From assembly GCA_964017235.1 (NCBI GenBank), contig OZ024936.1, positions 38,648,040 to 38,712,039 on the forward strand: a DNA stretch of 64,000 nt. The letters are read 5' to 3'. The DNA is from Sabellastarte sp. h YS-2021. Its lineage: Eukaryota > Annelida > Polychaeta > Sabellida > Sabellidae. The notes beneath the pieces were generated by a model. It saw nothing but the letters and a program-made list of their open reading frames with translations, made no database searches and was not told the DNA's origin. Positions within the stretch are counted from its first letter, which is position 1. Every line of letters starts with the position of its first letter. The position numbers and the translations under genes are program-made. Shown here in pieces: positions 29,826-40,816 of this stretch.

Positions 29826-31312
29826 ATTTATTTATAAATATTTATTCCAACTTTTTGGTGCCAGTCTGTTGGACTATATGGGTGCTTAGGACTTCATCCT
29901 TTAATCTTCAGAAGATTTTCAAGCTTCCTGTCCAACAGAATTAGGGAATAAATTTGACTGCTCTTTCCTTTTGATCAGTCTTATTTTTCTCTAAGTCAAC
30001 CACTTTTCCCAGGCTTAGAAGTTCCTTCATGAGGCCAGATACTTACTTTCTGTCACTCATTCATTTTGGGATCTTCTTATTCTAAGTTTTGTAGGTTGGG
30101 TAATTACCCAATTTTCCTTCTAAAACTTAGTTTTGCCAGGTACAAATCCTCTTCAGAGGGTTTTTTGGGTTGACTTGCTCAGGTTTCCGGACCTGGGATC
30201 TAGCCTGATGGGGTTCTTAAGACCTTCTCTTCCCTAGGTAGAGTTCCTCTGCTATTAGGGGAGATCTGAGATGGACCTTAGGGTCCTTATTTCTGTGGGA
30301 TTTTTTTCCCTCAGTCCTGTTTTGTTGATCACTTATTCAAGTTGATTGACAAGGCAATACTTTCTTAGTGGTCTTTTTCATCCACCATGCTTTGGACATC
30401 TGTTCAATGGGTCTTCTAGCTCCATTTTAGCTGGTTGATCTATGGCCCTTTTTCAGCCATCTTTGCACTTTGTTTTGAGAGATTTCTTTATCCATTTCCC
30501 TCACTTGTGCTTAGTCACTTGGTAGGGTAAATTGGTCCTATTTTGGTCTTAGGCTGTTTTTTGTGGTGTCTCTCTTGGGAGACCATTTCTTCTCACATAT
30601 AACAGTATAAGCAGAAGCTTTTCATGTGGCCCTTACTCAAGGTGCCTCTTTTAAGCTATCTGCATTAGCCTCTTGAGGCACACCAATTAAGACCCTTTTT
30701 CCTCTCATCCAGGGAGTTTTCTCTCTAACTTAGTGCTTTAAGGATGTGGTTCCTTTCCAGGTTCCAACATTCTGATGGTGGAATGCCTTCCAGAGGTAGA
30801 GGCTCAGCCTCAACCTCTATTATGGTGTCCTTCAGGAGATAAGAGTGTTGTTTTACTCAAATTTTCACTCTTACTTCCAGATCCCTCCACTTGCCAGTGG
30901 CAGGTCAACTGATTTCTTCCATTTCATTTGAAATGTTTGGGTGCAGCCTTTCTTTTTTCAGCAATCTGGAACTTGGTTCACCTTCCAGTGGTCTCTCAGA
31001 TTCCACTTTCCTGATTCTTTCAGCTCTTCTCCACAGAAGAATGCTGTTCTTTGTCATTCAGTCTCACACTGTTCACATGAGCAGTTCAAGTATCATGAGC
31101 TCCTGTTTTCCTGATTTTTTCAGGGCATTATTCTTGACAAAGATATACTGGAAACCACCATTAGATTTATATCTTTTCCTGGTTTTCCAGACTATCAGGA
31201 TGCAACTTATCAGTTGATCATTTTCTCAATTGGCCAGTGGACCACTTCTCTTCCTCAATTTGCCTCCTTTCTCTCCTTTGGCTCCTTTGGTTCACTCTTG
31301 CTCATAGTTTTG

Positions 31313-31501
31313 CTTTTGGGCAAGGTGTACCACTTTGTGGCAATGCCTTATGGTCTAGCCACTAGCCTTTCAGGATTTACTTCCTTAGTCAAGGAAGTAA
31401 GGAAAGTTGGCTTTGAGGTTGGGCATCTCAGTGCACATGTGACTACAAATTGGCTCATTAGAGCCAATAGTTGTCAGAGGCTCATTTACCAACTCTATTA
31501 G
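31313..31501 (+). pseudogene. RT fragment of the ancient DIRS
   Basis: Residues align by eye with YQFTALPFGLSTAPLEFTKVAKEVKLMAQ of copy 2, about half identical. The polymerase motif reads VTTNW in place of YLDDW, so the active site is gone. Confidence 0.75.
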
Positions 31502-31580
31502 AGTTGACTTTCAACTTGGAGTGGTTCTTAGCAGGAAGTATTTAGATCTGTTTCTTTTTTTTCTTTTTTTTTTTTTTTTT

Positions 31581-31793
31581 AACGGTCATGAATTTAATAT
31601 CTCCTTGGTGCAGTTAACAATATATCACTCATTTAGTTTAATAATATAATACATCATCTATTTGTGATGTATTTTTTGTATATGTCATTTAGGAAGTTTC
31701 CTGTTATAGAAGCTGTTTTTAACCATTTTTCTATTTATGTCCATGTAGCATCTGTTAATTATCAACCACAGACAATTACATGCGTGGACAGTC
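31581..31793 (-). other. Candidate 3'-transduced segment of LINE copy B
   Basis: A unique 213-bp stretch lies between two poly(A) tracts, inside the target duplication. On the minus strand ATTAAA occurs 13 nt before the terminal poly(A), a usable polyadenylation signal. Confidence 0.6.
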
Positions 31794-32161
31794 TTTTTTT
31801 TTTTTTTTTTTTTTTTTTATTATTCCATATTCCAGTACATTAAATATACATTATGAACAAAATAGTTACCTCATTGTTAACACAGGGAAAGTAAAAATAA
31901 GGCACATTATTAAAAAATTAACATCATAAATAATTTTTTAACTTATTTTCAATTTATCAATATGCTAAACTGAGTATTTTCAATATGTTTCAATACTTCA
32001 ATATACCTTGATCATAAGACTAGTAACAGAATAAGAAAGAACAATGTTTTATTATTATGAAGCTGTATATCTCATTTGCCACTGCTAAATATAATGGTTG
32101 CATATTTTGAGATTTTTTTTTTTTAACGTTTAGGAAATTTTAACCCAGATTTTCCATTTTC

Positions 32162-33309
32162 TTAAGATTGGTTTATGTTACAAAAAATATTTTTCCACAC
32201 TGTCCATCTCTTTTCAAATTTTTCATGTTGAGAATTTAATTTTGAGAGTGATTCTTGCTCCAAGTATTTATCTTTTACAATCATTTGAAGGTTATAGATG
32301 TTCAAGTGCCTCTTATGTCTAGAGCAAGTAAATATGTAATTTCTCACAATTAACAACAAGAAATTAAGAGGCCAAAAGTTTTCGTCATATGTGATATATC
32401 CCAAAATTTTTGTTATTCTGTTAAGGTCTAAGACATATGAAATTGAATTTTTTATCCAGTTTTTAACATTAAACCATAATTCATTAGATTCTATACAATC
32501 TGAAAATAGATGCATTATACTCTCACTTTGGTTACCACAGAGGCCACAAAGGTTTGAATCAGAAATTTTTAATTTATTCAAGTATTCATTGGTACCTAAA
32601 ATCATATATAAAATGCGGTACTGAAACCATACAAATGAATTGTCAGTTAACGACTGAAAGCAAATTTTGTATAATATTTTCCAATGATGTTTGTGTAAAA
32701 GGTAGTCAAACTTATTGTTCCACTTAAATTCGCAAAGGGGTACATCAGATTCTGTTTTATTAAGCTCTAAATAGAATTTTCTACTACAGCTTTCTTTACT
32801 AACATAAAAAGAATGTTGATATGAAATGGTATATACGGTCTTTTAGTTCTAAAGTCATCGCCCCTTCTGTAGCGGTCAATAAATTTTTTAACCAAACCCT
32901 TTACTGTGTAGTAATTTAAGATATTAATATTTAAATTATAATTTAATTTTAAATTTTTGTAATCATATATTACACCGTCTGAATCTACTACATCAGCAAT
33001 TGTATGAATGCCACTGTTAAACCAGTCTGGATAAAATAAATTAGTTTTAGATATTTGACTGTTGTACCATAAAACACTTGATAACAGGGCTTGGTTGCAG
33101 GAGGCTTTTTGGGTGTGACAGTATAGTTTCCAGTATTGAAAGACAATTTTCCAAAAGGGGTTAACATTTTGAATAAAAGTGGTACAAAACTCACCACCAA
33201 GAACAAATATATTTTTTAGTTTCTTTATTGATATTTGCAACAGTTTATACCAATCTGCCTTATCTTGCTTTGCCATACGTTTGACCCAACTCAGTTTTAG
33301 AGACTTCAA
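32162..33309 (-). pseudogene. LINE copy B ORF2, C-terminal part
   Basis: Two open stretches (33309-32767 and 32605-32162) in shifted frames. The first has SLKLSWVKRMAKQDKADWY and YPDWFNSGIHTI. The second has the zinc cluster CGLCGNQSESIMHLFSDC and FWPLNFLLLIVRNYIF. The order and motifs match copy A (SWIKKLVTQ, CSFCGRYDENLEHLFCKC), so this is the same ORF2 tail, broken by frameshifts around 32610-32760 and 33310-33420. Confidence 0.85.
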
Positions 33310-33419
33310 AATTAAAAATGTTGACCATTTTTAATCCACCATCAAAATAATTTGCGCAAATGGTTTTTCTTGAAATTTTATCAGGCTTTCCTTCCCATAG
33401 GTAACCATAAATTAAATCA

Positions 33420-35330
33420 TTAATTTTTTTTCAAAAACTTGTCTGATACTGGTACTGAGATGAAAAGGTGATTAAATTTGGATAAGATTAGGGTTTTTAT
33501 TACAGCTATTTTGCCAATAGGGGTAAGAATGCGATGTTGCCATGATTTTAATATTTTACTAGCTTGGATAACTATTTTATCATAATTCATTTCTGGTATT
33601 TTTTCCAGGTCAGTAGAAAATTCCATACCAAGTAATGTAAAATTGGATACACCCCATTCCAACCTTGCTGTAACATCTAATTTGTCCTTTGAGTGTTTTT
33701 TGCAACCAATCCATATTACTTTAGTTTTGTCACTATTCATTCTTAACCCTGAAAAAGATCCAAATATTTCTAAGACATTTAGAGCTGCCTGTAGGGAGCA
33801 CCTACTACCATCAAGTATGAGTGTAGTGTCGTCTGCAAACTGTGTAATTTTGAAAGAAATTCCTCCAATTGTTATACCTTTAATATTTGTTTCATTTTTT
33901 ATCAAAATATTTAATATTTCAGCACCCAGCAGGAAAAGATAGGAGGAAATAGGATCACCTTGTCTGCATCCACGTCTTATTGGAAATGGTTTTGATAAAA
34001 ATCCGCACTGCAATATATACCCGAAAATATTATTATTAAATAATTTAATCCATCTGATTAAGTTTTGATCAAAGCCAAAGAATTCTAAGGGTTTATACAA
34101 AAATGACCATGAAACAGAATCAAAGGCCTTTTCAAAGTCTATTGTCATTAAAAGGCCTGGTATTTTATTAGCTTGAGTGTGGTGCATTAAATCATAGATA
34201 AGTCTGGTGCTTTCACCAATATATCTTCCGGTTATAAACCCTGTTTGGTTTCTAGAAATTATTTTTTCAAGAAATGGTTTTATTCTTTCGGCCATTGCTG
34301 CCGAGGCCAGCTTGTATGTCACACAGAGCAGTGATATAGGGCGCCAATTTTTTATGAATTTCCTGTCCTTATTACCTTTTGGAATACATGTTATTATACT
34401 TTGTCTAAGAGAAGTTGAAAGTTGCCCTTTTTCAAAACAACAATTAATTGCATTTGTTACCTTGACCTTTAATTTTCTCCAAAAAACCTTTAGAAATTCA
34501 GCTGTTATACCATCTATGCCAGGAGACTTACCATTTTTCATTTTTTTCAGAACATTTCCAATTTCTTTTACAGTTAAAGGGTGACCTAAGTCTGATCGGT
34601 GAATTCTCTGATAATTTTTATTGCTTAAAAATTGCTCCATATTTTCCCTATTTAACTCTTGGTCTTTATTTTGGAATAAATTAGCATAAAATTCATTAAT
34701 TTTTGTTAGAATGTCCTGTTGATTGGTTATATTATCATCATTTGGCATTTGTAGCTTTTTCATGGTTTTTTCTACATAGTGTTTATTTTCTAGCTTGCAA
34801 AAGAAATTTGATGATTTTTCTCCATCATTAAGCCATTGTAACCGGGCTCTTATCATTTGACCTTTTATTTTTTCTTTTCTTAATTTTTCTAGCTCTAATT
34901 TTTTATCTTCCAATAAGTCACCATTCAATGTAAAATTATCATTATTTTTTTCTAAATGTTTAATATCGTCAATAAGATTCTTTTCTTTTTCATTACGCAT
35001 TTTCTTTTCAAAAGAGCTAAATTTTATTGTTTCTCCCCTTATTCTTAATAGTATCATTTCTAGAAAGGTGTCATGATCTATCGTTAGTTGAATGTTATCA
35101 TTATCTTTGATGAAGTCAAAAGTATAAACAGGAATTGCATATTTAATTTTTTCATCTTCTATAGCTTGGTTGATTAGATTCAAATATTCTTTATTATACA
35201 AAAGACTGTTATTGAACTTCCAAATGCCTTTGCCTACTTTAAAATTGTTTATCAGTATATCCATCTCTAGTATGGAATGATCAGATCTATAACTTGGTAA
35301 TATGTCACATTTGCTGATAATATCAGTCAT
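33420..35330 (-). pseudogene. LINE copy B ORF2, end of endonuclease and reverse transcriptase
   Basis: 636 codons open. It starts in the endonuclease end (LPSYRSDHSILEMDI) and has the full RT series: MKNGKSPGIDGITAEF, NWRPISLLCVTYKLAS, QTGFITGRYIGESTRL, MTIDFEKAFDSVSWSF, GCRQGDPISSYLFL and the active site TQFADDTTLIL. It ends in the thumb (LTPIGKIAVIKT). The endonuclease start was lost by 5' truncation, which is usual for LINE copies. The long open frame in a dead copy points to a fairly recent insertion. Confidence 0.92.
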
Positions 35331-37214
35331 ATTTCCAGATGTTAAAAAATAATCGAGACGAGCCTGTTTACGAGGGTTTTTCCTTCACCAGGTGTAGCGC
35401 TTTACATTTGGGTGTAAGAAACGAAAGGTATCAACCAAATCAATCTCGCTAATAATTTCAAGAACATATGACCTAGCCCTAGGGTTGTTAATACTTGTAT
35501 ATAGATCTGTTTCTTTAACAGGTCTCCTTCCTGGGTCAGGTTCTTAACCTGTTTCTTACCTCTCCAACTGGGCTCCTTTATTTCTCTTGGCTTCCACTTG
35601 GAAGGCGCTTCTTCAAGGTCTCCGCACATGACACTTCTTCTGTGTCATCTCAGGACACTTGATTTTCCTTCTCAAAGGTGCTCTGGATTTTCCATTCCTT
35701 GATCCTTCAATGAAGGTTCATTCAAGAGGGTACTATCCTGGGAACTATGTCTTTGCATATCTCCCTTTAATTCCCTAGTTTTTACATCTACTTTCATAGA
35801 TGTTTCACTTCAGGGTTTGGGAGTTCTTTGTGCTCTATGGACCACCTAAGGTCCATCTTTGATGTAGCAGTCCAATCTGTTCATCAGTTCTAGAGCTCAT
35901 AGCTGTCCTTTTTGCTCAGACATTTGTTCCTTTTATTATCCTTTCATCAAAGGATCATCCTTTCAGCCTCAGACAACACAGATGTCTTGTTCTCAAGACT
36001 TTTGTTCTTTTCCTGTCCTTTCTTCAAAGGACACTTCAGAATCCTTGGCAGACAATCTCTGGAGGTCTTAGCTCACCTTTCATATAAGGTGGTCTCTCAA
36101 TTATTGGATCTTCAGATGGTAGTCTCAGACTTCTCATCTTATTTAGATCTCTTTTGCCATGTGATTCAATCACAAGCTGCTCTTACATGTGCCTCCTGTG
36201 CTAGATCCTTAGGCTCTGGCAACAGATGCCCTGGAGTGTTTTGGTCCGGAGTACTTGTTTTACTCCTTCCCTCCTTCAGCTCCTTGTCCTCTATGGCCAG
36301 GAAGTTAATCAACTTTCAGAGCTGTATCATGCTTCTTGTAGCCTTTCTTGGTAATTGCCAGGTTTGGCCTCAAGATCTCCTTTAAGAAAGCCATTGGCTC
36401 TTCCTCTTATTCTTCTATAACAATCTGATCTAGAGTTTTGTTATTATTTGTATGGAGTTCCTTTCTTCAAGCTTTCTGGCTGAAGTCTCCTTTAAGAAGA
36501 ATTTTCACAGGAGGGGTTCATAACTGTCTATGAAGCAATGTGGAACTGCTTCAAAAACTTGTGAGAAACATGGCCACTCTGCCATGCTTCAACTGTCCCA
36601 TTTATTGCTGTTTTGTTCCTATTTAGGAATTATTTTCAGACAATAGGGATACAGGTCAGCTCTCTCCATGTACTACTTGGAGTTGGGTTCTTATAAGGAG
36701 CTAGGAAGTCTCATTTAGAGCTTCCTTAAGTCCAGAATTAGGGTAGTCGTCACCTACCTGTTTGGTACTTAATCCTTGGTTCTGCAGGCTCTTACCAAGG
36801 CTCCTCTTGAACCCTTTTCATTTGCTGAGCCAAGTTTTTCACATTTTAGACAGTCTTTCTTACTCCCTCTGGGAAGGAGAAGGAGTGATTTTCATTCCTC
36901 TATTTAGAGGTTTTCTCTCACTCTCTAGGGATGGCCTAAGTCATCCTTAAGTCAGATCTTACTTTCTTGGCTTAAGCCAGTTATCTTCAGAAGGCTCTTC
37001 CTGCTTTGACTTTTTGTCTTTGGTCAGGATGACTTAGAGGACCTCTCCTTTTTTACAGTCAGCTTCCTAAGATATTATCTATCTAGCTATTCTGACTTTC
37101 TTAGAAGTATTTCTTCTTGGTCTTTCTTCTGAAGTTCAAGAGGGTGATATTGCTGCTCAGACAATATCTTTTTGGATAGCATTTTATCCTTTATTCCCTC
37201 AATCTCTGTTCCAC

Positions 37215-37385
37215 AGAGACTGCATCTCTTCATGGTGTCAGGGCTTATGATGTCAGGGCACAGGCTGCTTCCTGGTCCTTTAGGGGTGGAATCCCACTCC
37301 TACACATCATGAGATCCTGCACGTGGAAGAGCCATTCCACTTTTACTTTACCTTCTACTTTAGGAATGTAGCTCTCAAGAAGGGG
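37215..37385 (+). pseudogene. Recombinase C-terminal fragment of the ancient DIRS
   Basis: Translation in pieces gives the order VRA-x-AAS, GGIPLL-x-IMRSCTWKSHSTF and Tyr-Phe-Arg-Asn-Val, like HDVRAFAAS ... CHWKSHNTFTQFYLKDV in copy 2. Several indels break the frame. Confidence 0.7.
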
Positions 37386-37650
37386 GATTCCTCTTGGAAT
37401 CCTTGCACTTCACTTATTTTCCTTCAGAGATGTTGTTCTTAAGAATCTCTATGATTTCTTAAGTGGAGTGGACATCCTTTTCCACTCAGCCATTTCTCTC
37501 TCTTCTACTTAAATTCCTCAATTTAAGTCCATCTGAAACTTTTAGTTTCAGAAAAAGGGGGGTGGCATTTCCCTTTTAGGAATCTATTCTTCATCTCTAT
37601 TTTCAGAACCGTTCTTCTTAGTGCTTCTGGGCATGTTCCCATTCTGAGCA

Positions 37651-38935
37651 CAGGGCATCAGTTGGATAAAGAGGTTAATGAGCAACAGTGTGACAAAAAG
37701 TTATATAGAATCACTTATTCCTGTACCACTAGAAATTTTTGTAAGATGTAATGTTAAACTTGCAAATGAGTTGTTCAATCTGCCAAAGTTTTATAACCAA
37801 GTTTTTAACTGTTGGTTTAACCTTAATGAAGAACCCAACTCAGCTAATGAAGTTTTGCAAGAATACATCTGTTTAAATAAATTCATTGAAATTAATAATA
37901 AAATGGTTTTAGATGAAGAATTCATAAGACCTAAAACTTTGAAGATAGGTGATATTGTCAAAAATAATGGCAGATTTCTGACTCATGAGGAATTTCAAAG
38001 AAAATTTAATAGAAGAATAAATTGGCTAAAATTGCACTCTGTAACACTTGCAATACCAAACAAATGGAGACAAATACTTAACATGAACACCTCTTGTGAG
38101 AACATAGAAGTATGTGAAACTCGGATAACTATGCTAAACAATGTATCAAGTAAAAAGTGTTACTGGTCATTAGTAAAGAAAGTGATAACAAAACCAACCT
38201 GTATTAATAGTTGGGATGCTAAAGGTTTTGTGTTTAATGATGAAACATGGAAGAAACTATTTCTTCTACCAAAATTTACCACTTACAATATAAAAATAAC
38301 AATGTTACAGTATAAAATTCTTCACAGAATTTATGCATCAAAAAGCAAAGTATCAAAGTTTGTACCTGAAATAAGTGGAAAATGTGAATACTGTAACATC
38401 GAAAAAAATATTGTCCATACCTTCTACGAGTGTGAAGAAATAAAAACTTTCTGGCAAAATTTTAAAACATGGTTTAACCACATCACAAACATTAACCTTG
38501 AATTGAGAATAGATGATATTATATTTGGAATTCACAGAACCATACCATTTAACACGGTAATTAACTTTTGTATATTGATTGGCAAGTTTTTCATCCATAT
38601 GTGTAACAACGATAGGAAAAGGCCTAGCTTAATGGACTACATCCCAACCCTAAAACATCATCTCACAATAGAAAAACAGGTCTATGACAAAAAGGGAAAA
38701 AGTGGTAAATTTTGTATGCTCTTTGGACAACTACATGCAAATATTTGTACCTAAACAGTAAAGTGAAGTGATGGTTATCGACACTGGTGATGTGTACTTT
38801 ATTCTATCAGTCAGGGTTTCTATACAAGTCATAGTCGTTTTCTGTATATGTTATGCCATACGATGTATATATGTTATGTTCATATGTTGAAAAAAAAAAG
38901 ACTTAATAAAAAAAAAAGAAAAAAAAGAAAAACAG
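37651..38935 (+). mobile_element. LINE, copy C, strongly 5' truncated
   Basis: Only the ORF2 C-terminus and 3' UTR remain, ending in an A-rich tail at 38888-38935. It inserted just after the purine tract of the ancient DIRS. I could not find a convincing target duplication. Confidence 0.8.
37678..38754 (+). pseudogene. LINE copy C ORF2, C-terminal 358 codons
   Basis: The open frame actually extends upstream to about 37657 (ISWIKRLM), which matches the SWIKKLV/SWVKRMA segment of copies A and B, so the first ATG is internal. It ends with the zinc cluster CEYCNIEKNIVHTFYEC (CxxC, then His and Cys) and KTFWQNFKTWFNHI. The part is fully open to its natural stop. It belongs to a third LINE lineage, since its residues differ widely from A and B. 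No reverse transcriptase remains, so it is inert. Confidence 0.85.
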
Positions 38936-39027
38936 CTAAGGCTGTTAATGCAAGTTTTTGAACTGAAATGCTGACTAAATTGCCTTTTCTAATAGTTCTT
39001 GGTACACTGGGAAGAGTGTCACTAGTT

Positions 39028-39350
39028 ACCCCACAGCCCTTAAGGGCTGTCGGGGTATTGTTTTCACCCATGGTGTCCGGATGGGCGGTCGGGCGGGCGG
39101 GACACAGTTTGTCCGGGCTGTATCTCAGAAACTTAAGGTGTAGGAAGTTCATACTTGGCAGGGACATTGGTTGGGGGGTGTAGGTATGCAACGTCATGGT
39201 TTGACCTTGATTTGACCTTTGACCTTGTCGTAGTGACCTTGACTTTGAAAATCTTGTCCGGGCTATATCTCGGCAACCATACGGTGTAGGAAGTTGATAC
39301 TTGGCAGGGACATTAGTTAGGGGTTGTAGGTGTGCAACTGGTGGGCGGTT
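39028..39350. repeat. Repeat with palindromic head and ~145-bp units
   Basis: It begins with the perfect 18-bp palindrome ACAGCCCTTAAGGGCTGT (39033-39050). Units of about 145 bp with GTCCGGGCTATATCTC, GTAGGAAGTTGATACTTGG and TGACCTTGA follow. A second copy is at 58397-58880. Confidence 0.8.
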
Positions 39351-39355
39351 CAGAT

Positions 39356-39545
39356 GCTCCATGTTTGCACTAGCTGTATTAATTGAGTTCACTTGGTCAC
39401 TTACCACAGCCAGTCTTTGTGTGATGATTTCCTCCACTAGTTCCCTTGTCCTGGTTGTCTCCTCCCTTGTGTTGTGTTGTTGTACTTGTTTGCTGTTCGG
39501 ACATCTCAGGATCTTTTGCACCTCCACCACAATATCACACTTGAA
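39356..39545 (-). other. Possible coding fragment, coiled-coil-like
   Basis: The minus strand is open with CDIVVEVQKILRC, EETTRTRELVEEIITQRLAV and VNSINTASANMEHL, polar and helix-prone. It is bounded by the repeat on one side. It might be a transposon ORF1 piece or a host exon. There is no clear donor site. Confidence 0.25.
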
Positions 39546-39599
39546 GTTTTGGTTTTTTAAATGTTTTAACTGTTTATATATATTTTGTTAAGTTTGATG

Positions 39600-40650
39600 G
39601 AAGGGGTATAGCTCATAGATGTTAAACACATTCACTACTGATGAAGAAATTTAGATATTTATTTATTTTCACAAATAATCCTTTAGATGTGTACACAAAA
39701 TATAATAACTTGTTGTTTGCCATAACACTGTATATAAGTGTAAAATCTTAACTGAAAACCAAAGACATTCCACACCGATGGTTGACTGTAAAATAGTTTC
39801 CTTTCATGTACACTCACTTTTTACACACAATGTCATATTCTCCATGTTTTACACACACAATAATTCTCTACAACACAATCGCATGTATATGATCCTGTTT
39901 ATTCACAGATGGTCTGGTTTTCTCACAAACTCTCTATCTCTGTCCTTTTGTCTCACTGACTGACTTCTCTATCTGGCTGATTGACTAACTAATTAACTCA
40001 CTAACTCTTTCTCATTAACTAACCCTTTTCTTATTCTGTTCCTATATTTTATAATAAACCCTGGACATTAAAGTTGGTTAAAGTTATCTAGAATAAGAGT
40101 TGGCAACCATAACTATTGGCCAGCAAGCAGGTCACATGTTGTGACCTGTAAGGTCATTTGCTGGGTCACTGACCACTCAGGGGACAGTGTAGGTTCACTG
40201 CCTACTGTGGTTATTTCACAAGAGCTCTGACTGATCCCAGTACATTAAGGCTCTAATTAAACAATAAGATAATTTACATAAGGTACAGTCAGGTGGTGTT
40301 TCTACAATTGACAATAGGGTATTTGTTCTAAACCTAGTAGGGATGCCTCCAATAAAGTTGTACACTACATATCTTTGATGCCAGGTGTTTCTACCTAAAT
40401 ACATTTTAATTACAGTACTGGGTTATTTCTTGTAATTGACTTCTAGGGACAATAAACACATTTTATACACAAGCCTTTATATCAAAGATTTGATTCAACA
40501 TGGATGTAGATTCTAATTACAGAGAAGACACATTGGAGTGGGAATATAGATATGGTTGCTTTGAAAAGTGAAGAGTAGTATGTGTTTTATACAGTTAAGA
40601 TAAAAGGGGGATTGTTCTTACAGATATACATACTTCACTTAAGAAACTGA
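39600..40650. other. AT-rich spacer, no gene seen
   Basis: Includes a run of CTNACT-like short repeats near 39950-40020. Nothing else is recognised. Confidence 0.5.
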
Positions 40651-40816
40651 TTTTATTACGCTACAATAGCTTACCATGTGGGACTTAATGCTGTTCTCGG
40701 GTTGCCACACCCGGGGCCAACGTCTTAGAAAAAAAGACAGTTCTTGTTAGCCACCGGATACACTGCTAGTTGTCGTCACATGATAACCTCTGACCTCTCG
40801 CCCTACTTTCTCGTTG
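40651..40816 (+). repeat. Left ITR of DIRS copy 3
   Basis: Tip TTTTATTACGCTACAATAG. It then shares an inverted match with 47086-47250, including CACATGGTAAG and ACCGGATACACTG in complement. Confidence 0.9.

Larger units (their letters stand above)
31558..35501 (-). mobile_element. L1/Tx1-like LINE, copy B, 5' truncated, with 15-bp target duplication
   Basis: TAGATCTGTTTCTTT flanks it (31543-31557 and 35502-35516). On the minus strand it starts within the endonuclease (NNPRARSYV near 35480), runs through RT and the C-terminal zinc segment, and ends in poly(A), seen as T-runs at 31794-31818 and 31558-31580. It is a relative of copy A, diverged in protein sequence. It lies inside the ancient DIRS. 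Confidence 0.92.
29826..37650 (+). mobile_element. Ancient decayed DIRS-like element, split by LINE copy B
   Basis: No long frame survives, but two anchors are clear. At 31313-31470 the plus strand reads YHFVAMPYGLATSLSGFTSL and KEVRKVGFEVGHL, matching the RT segment ahead of YLDDW. At 37215-37385 it has the recombinase end (DVRAQAAS-like, CTWKSHSTF, YFRNVAL). A GAAAAAGGGGGG tract follows at 37551-37562, in the expected 3' position. LINE copy B sits at 31558-35501. The plus strand is markedly pyrimidine-rich throughout. Ends and ITRs are not recognisable. Confidence 0.75.
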
